Below, piece after piece: positions 8,885 to 9,629 of a DNA stretch of 9,629 bases. This DNA is from Dehalococcoidales bacterium (GTDB taxonomy: Bacteria; Chloroflexota; Dehalococcoidia; Dehalococcoidales; RBG-16-60-22). The notes below the pieces were generated by a model. The model ran no database searches. It was not told where the DNA came from and saw only the letters and a list, made by a program, of their open reading frames with translations. Position numbers and translations under genes: made by a program. The stretch is from NCBI GenBank assembly GCA_030615475.1, contig JAUWZF010000025.1, positions 1-9,629 on the forward strand. The letters run 5' to 3'. Position 1 is the stretch's first letter; every line of letters starts with the position of its first letter.

Positions 8885-8984
8885 ATCGGCGGTAAATTAG
8901 CCACCCGTAATTACCCCGGATGTTCACAACATTTCCGGCATTTATCCTTTCCGTCGCTCTATAAGTACGAACAAAATACACCCC

Positions 8985-9038
8985 TTGTGATATTTCTGTG
9001 AACTTTCGTCACGCCTCTGTGATACCACTGTGATGCTA
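8985..9038 (+). promoter_or_regulatory. Phased TGTGA iteron array, putative operator of the HTH gene
   Basis: Five consecutive units of 10-11 bases can be laid out: TTGTGATATTT (8985), CTGTGAACTTT (8996), CGTCACGCCT (9007, carrying GTGAC on the other strand), CTGTGATACCA (9017) and CTGTGATGCTA (9028). TGTGA starts at 8986, 8997, 9018 and 9029, so spacings are 11, 21 and 11, placing all copies on the same helix face. The array ends just before a TATACT hexamer and about 110 bases ahead of a MerR/BldC-type regulator gene. Direct phased half-sites fit head-to-tail binding by such a protein. The inverted GTGA-N7-TCAC at 8998-9012 could instead be read as a CRP/FNR-type site. The repeats are seen; the binding protein is inferred. 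Confidence 0.6.
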
Positions 9039-9137
9039 CTTTCATATACTTCAAACGTATCAATCACTGCTAGCACCAAATACGCTAACAGCTCCAGTTT
9101 CTTGGCGAATAAGCAGGTATTTCAATAACGGGAAAAA

Positions 9138-9143
9138 GGGAGG
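9138..9143 (+). promoter_or_regulatory. Ribosome-binding site fixing the TTG start of the HTH gene
   Basis: GGGAGG lies five bases before the TTG at 9149. No ATG or GTG occurs in this frame at a suitable distance, and the conserved domain begins about a dozen residues in. The strong Shine-Dalgarno match is therefore what supports TTG as the start. Confidence 0.8.
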
Positions 9144-9148
9144 TTAGC

Positions 9149-9376
9149 TTGCAGAACGCATCTGAGCAGTGGGCACCAGAATTTATTTCTGTCGGTTTTA
9201 TTGCCAAGCGCTGCGGAGTCAGTAACACCACCGTATTACGCTGGATTAGCACCGGCCAGTTGCTGGCGTTTCGGCTCCCCGGCGGACACTACCGGATAGA
9301 GAGAAACGATTTCTCTGAATTCCTGACCAAGTTCAGCATACCGGCACGAAACACGTATCATGAAAATCAGCGGTAA
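9149..9376 (+). CDS. Small MerR/BldC/excisionase-type helix-turn-helix DNA-binding protein
   Basis: A complete 75-residue protein starting at TTG, read as Met. Residues about 12-60 form a single winged HTH of the excisionase/MerR superfamily: FISVGFIAKRCGVSNTTVLRW gives the HTH with the invariant R-W at the end of the recognition helix, then a S-T-G-Q-L linker, and R-L-P-G-G-H-Y-R-I, the G-G-H-x-R wing typical of MerR and BldC proteins. The tail is short and polar, with no effector-binding or dimerising coiled-coil domain, so it is not a classical MerR sensor. Its size is close to Streptomyces BldC (about 68 residues). It lies alone between the terminator and the prepilin gene, with a phased repeat array upstream. 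Likely role: cytoplasmic transcription regulator, possibly of itself and the pilin gene. A phage excisionase is the alternative, but no integrase or attachment site is visible. The fold is confident; the target is inferred. Confidence 0.9.
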   Translation: MQNASEQWAPEFISVGFIAKRCGVSNTTVLRWISTGQLLAFRLPGGHYRIERNDFSEFLTKFSIPARNTYHENQR

Positions 9377-9411
9377 GCGCCGCAGCAATATATTCAACTG
9401 ATATATGAAAG

Positions 9412-9440
9412 CTGAAAACAGAGAGGTTCCGGCGTATGAT
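9412..9440 (+). promoter_or_regulatory. Candidate sigma-70-type promoter for the prepilin gene
   Basis: CTGAAA (9412-9417, four of six matches to TTGACA) and TATGAT (9435-9440, five of six matches to TATAAT) are separated by 17 bases. Transcription would start near 9447, giving a leader of about 45 bases before the GTG at 9493. The motif match is moderate. Read-through from the HTH gene is equally possible, because no terminator is seen between the two genes. Confidence 0.35.
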
Positions 9441-9481
9441 GCAACTCAGATAAAAAGGATGCACAGATGTGAAATCTCCCC

Positions 9482-9486
9482 GGAGG
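9482..9486 (+). promoter_or_regulatory. Ribosome-binding site of the prepilin gene
   Basis: GGAGG lies six bases before the GTG at 9493. An in-frame TGA at 9487-9489 excludes any start further upstream. A second GGAGG at 9523-9527 lies inside the reading frame and is treated as a separate finding. Confidence 0.75.
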
Positions 9487-9492
9487 TGAATA

Positions 9493-9629
9493 GTGAAAAT
9501 AGATAAAAATAATAACAGGTCAGGAGGTACCATCATACGCAGGTTTCTTAAGAAAATCGACCGTGATGGCAAAGGTTTTACCCTGGTGGAACTGCTTATC
9601 GTCGTGGCTATCCTGGGCGTACTGGCGGC
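9493..9629 (+). CDS. Type IV pilin-like protein (prepilin), 3'-partial
   Basis: Only the first 45 complete codons are in the window. The leader is basic (I-I-R-R-F-L-K-K-I-D-R-D-G-K-G) and is followed by G|FTLVELLIVVAILGVLA, the class III signal of type IV pilins and type II secretion pseudopilins: cleavage by the prepilin peptidase (PilD family) after G28, F29 as residue 1 of the mature protein (normally N-methylated), and Glu at +5 (E33). The hydrophobic helix would hold the subunit in the membrane and then pack the pilus core. From GTG the leader is 28 residues, long for type IVa pilins. The globular domain is cut off, so major pilin, minor pilin and pseudopilin cannot be told apart. The HTH gene ends 116 bases upstream on the same strand. 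Confidence 0.93.
   Translation, partial: MKIDKNNNRSGGTIIRRFLKKIDRDGKGFTLVELLIVVAILGVLA

Larger units (their letters stand above)
8885..9148. other. Non-coding region between the giant gene and the HTH gene
   Basis: No credible reading frame is seen in these 264 bases, which are more AT-rich than the gene before. Contents: a 13-base palindrome ATGTT-CAC-AACAT (8920-8932), the phased TGTGA array (8985-9038), a TATACT hexamer (9045-9050) that could be a -10 element but lacks a recognisable -35 at the right distance, and the GGGAGG ribosome-binding site (9138-9143). No c-di-GMP (GEMM) or other riboswitch consensus was recognised. Confidence 0.7.

Noticed and set aside
8986..9033. CRISPR-like array
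   Set aside because: Repeat units are only 10-11 bases with no spacers of typical length. This is an operator-type array.
9022..9050. Sigma-70 promoter using TATACT at 9045-9050
   Set aside because: The hexamer is a fair -10, but the sequence 16-18 bases upstream has no resemblance to TTGACA. It could still work with an activator bound to the TGTGA array, so it is mentioned in the intergenic entry but not called.
9149..9376. Phage or integrative-element excisionase
   Set aside because: The fold allows it, but no integrase, attachment repeats or other mobile genes are seen in the window. A chromosomal BldC-like regulator fits the context better.
9388..9406. AT-rich inverted repeat (ATATAT at both ends) as a terminator of the HTH gene
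   Set aside because: The stem is only six A-T pairs with a seven-base loop and no T-run follows, so it is too weak to be an intrinsic terminator.
9405..9506. 33-codon ATG frame between the HTH gene and the prepilin gene
   Set aside because: No ribosome-binding site precedes it, it overlaps the better-supported GTG start at 9493, and the peptide has no recognisable features.

Overview
The window looks like bacterial chromosome, most likely from an uncultured member of the Chloroflexota (Dehalococcoidia-like). That is an inference from three things: a type IV prepilin start of the kind common in that group, a very large surface protein built from beta-sandwich modules, and TTG/GTG starts behind strong GGAGG ribosome-binding sites. 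No rRNA, tRNA or housekeeping marker is present to confirm it. All real genes read left to right.

Positions 2-8815 (over 90% of the window) are one reading frame that is already open at the left edge. It encodes at least 2937 residues of a modular cell-surface protein. The visible part starts in the middle of a domain. About ten paired modules follow, each an IPT/TIG-like Ig fold plus a NEW3-like beta domain. After these come one lone NEW3-like domain, two C-terminal domains that each end in an H-F-S motif (the second clearly ZU5-like), a CARDB-like domain, a Pro/Glu-rich stalk and a single C-terminal membrane anchor. The central modules are almost identical at DNA level and are joined by methionine-rich linkers. 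A strong hairpin terminator (8835-8884) closes the gene.

Positions 8885-9148 are non-coding. They hold a striking run of helically phased TGTGA repeats (8985-9038). Downstream is a 75-residue MerR/BldC/excisionase-type DNA-binding protein starting at TTG (9149-9376). BldC-type proteins are known to coat direct repeats head to tail, so an autoregulatory circuit is plausible.

After a 116-base gap with a plausible promoter, a type IV pilin-like (prepilin) gene begins at 9493 and runs off the right edge. Read together, the window is a cell-envelope locus: a giant tethered surface protein, followed by a small regulator placed directly in front of a pilin or pseudopilin gene. A functional link between the giant protein and the pilin is only suggested by proximity, because the terminator separates their transcription.
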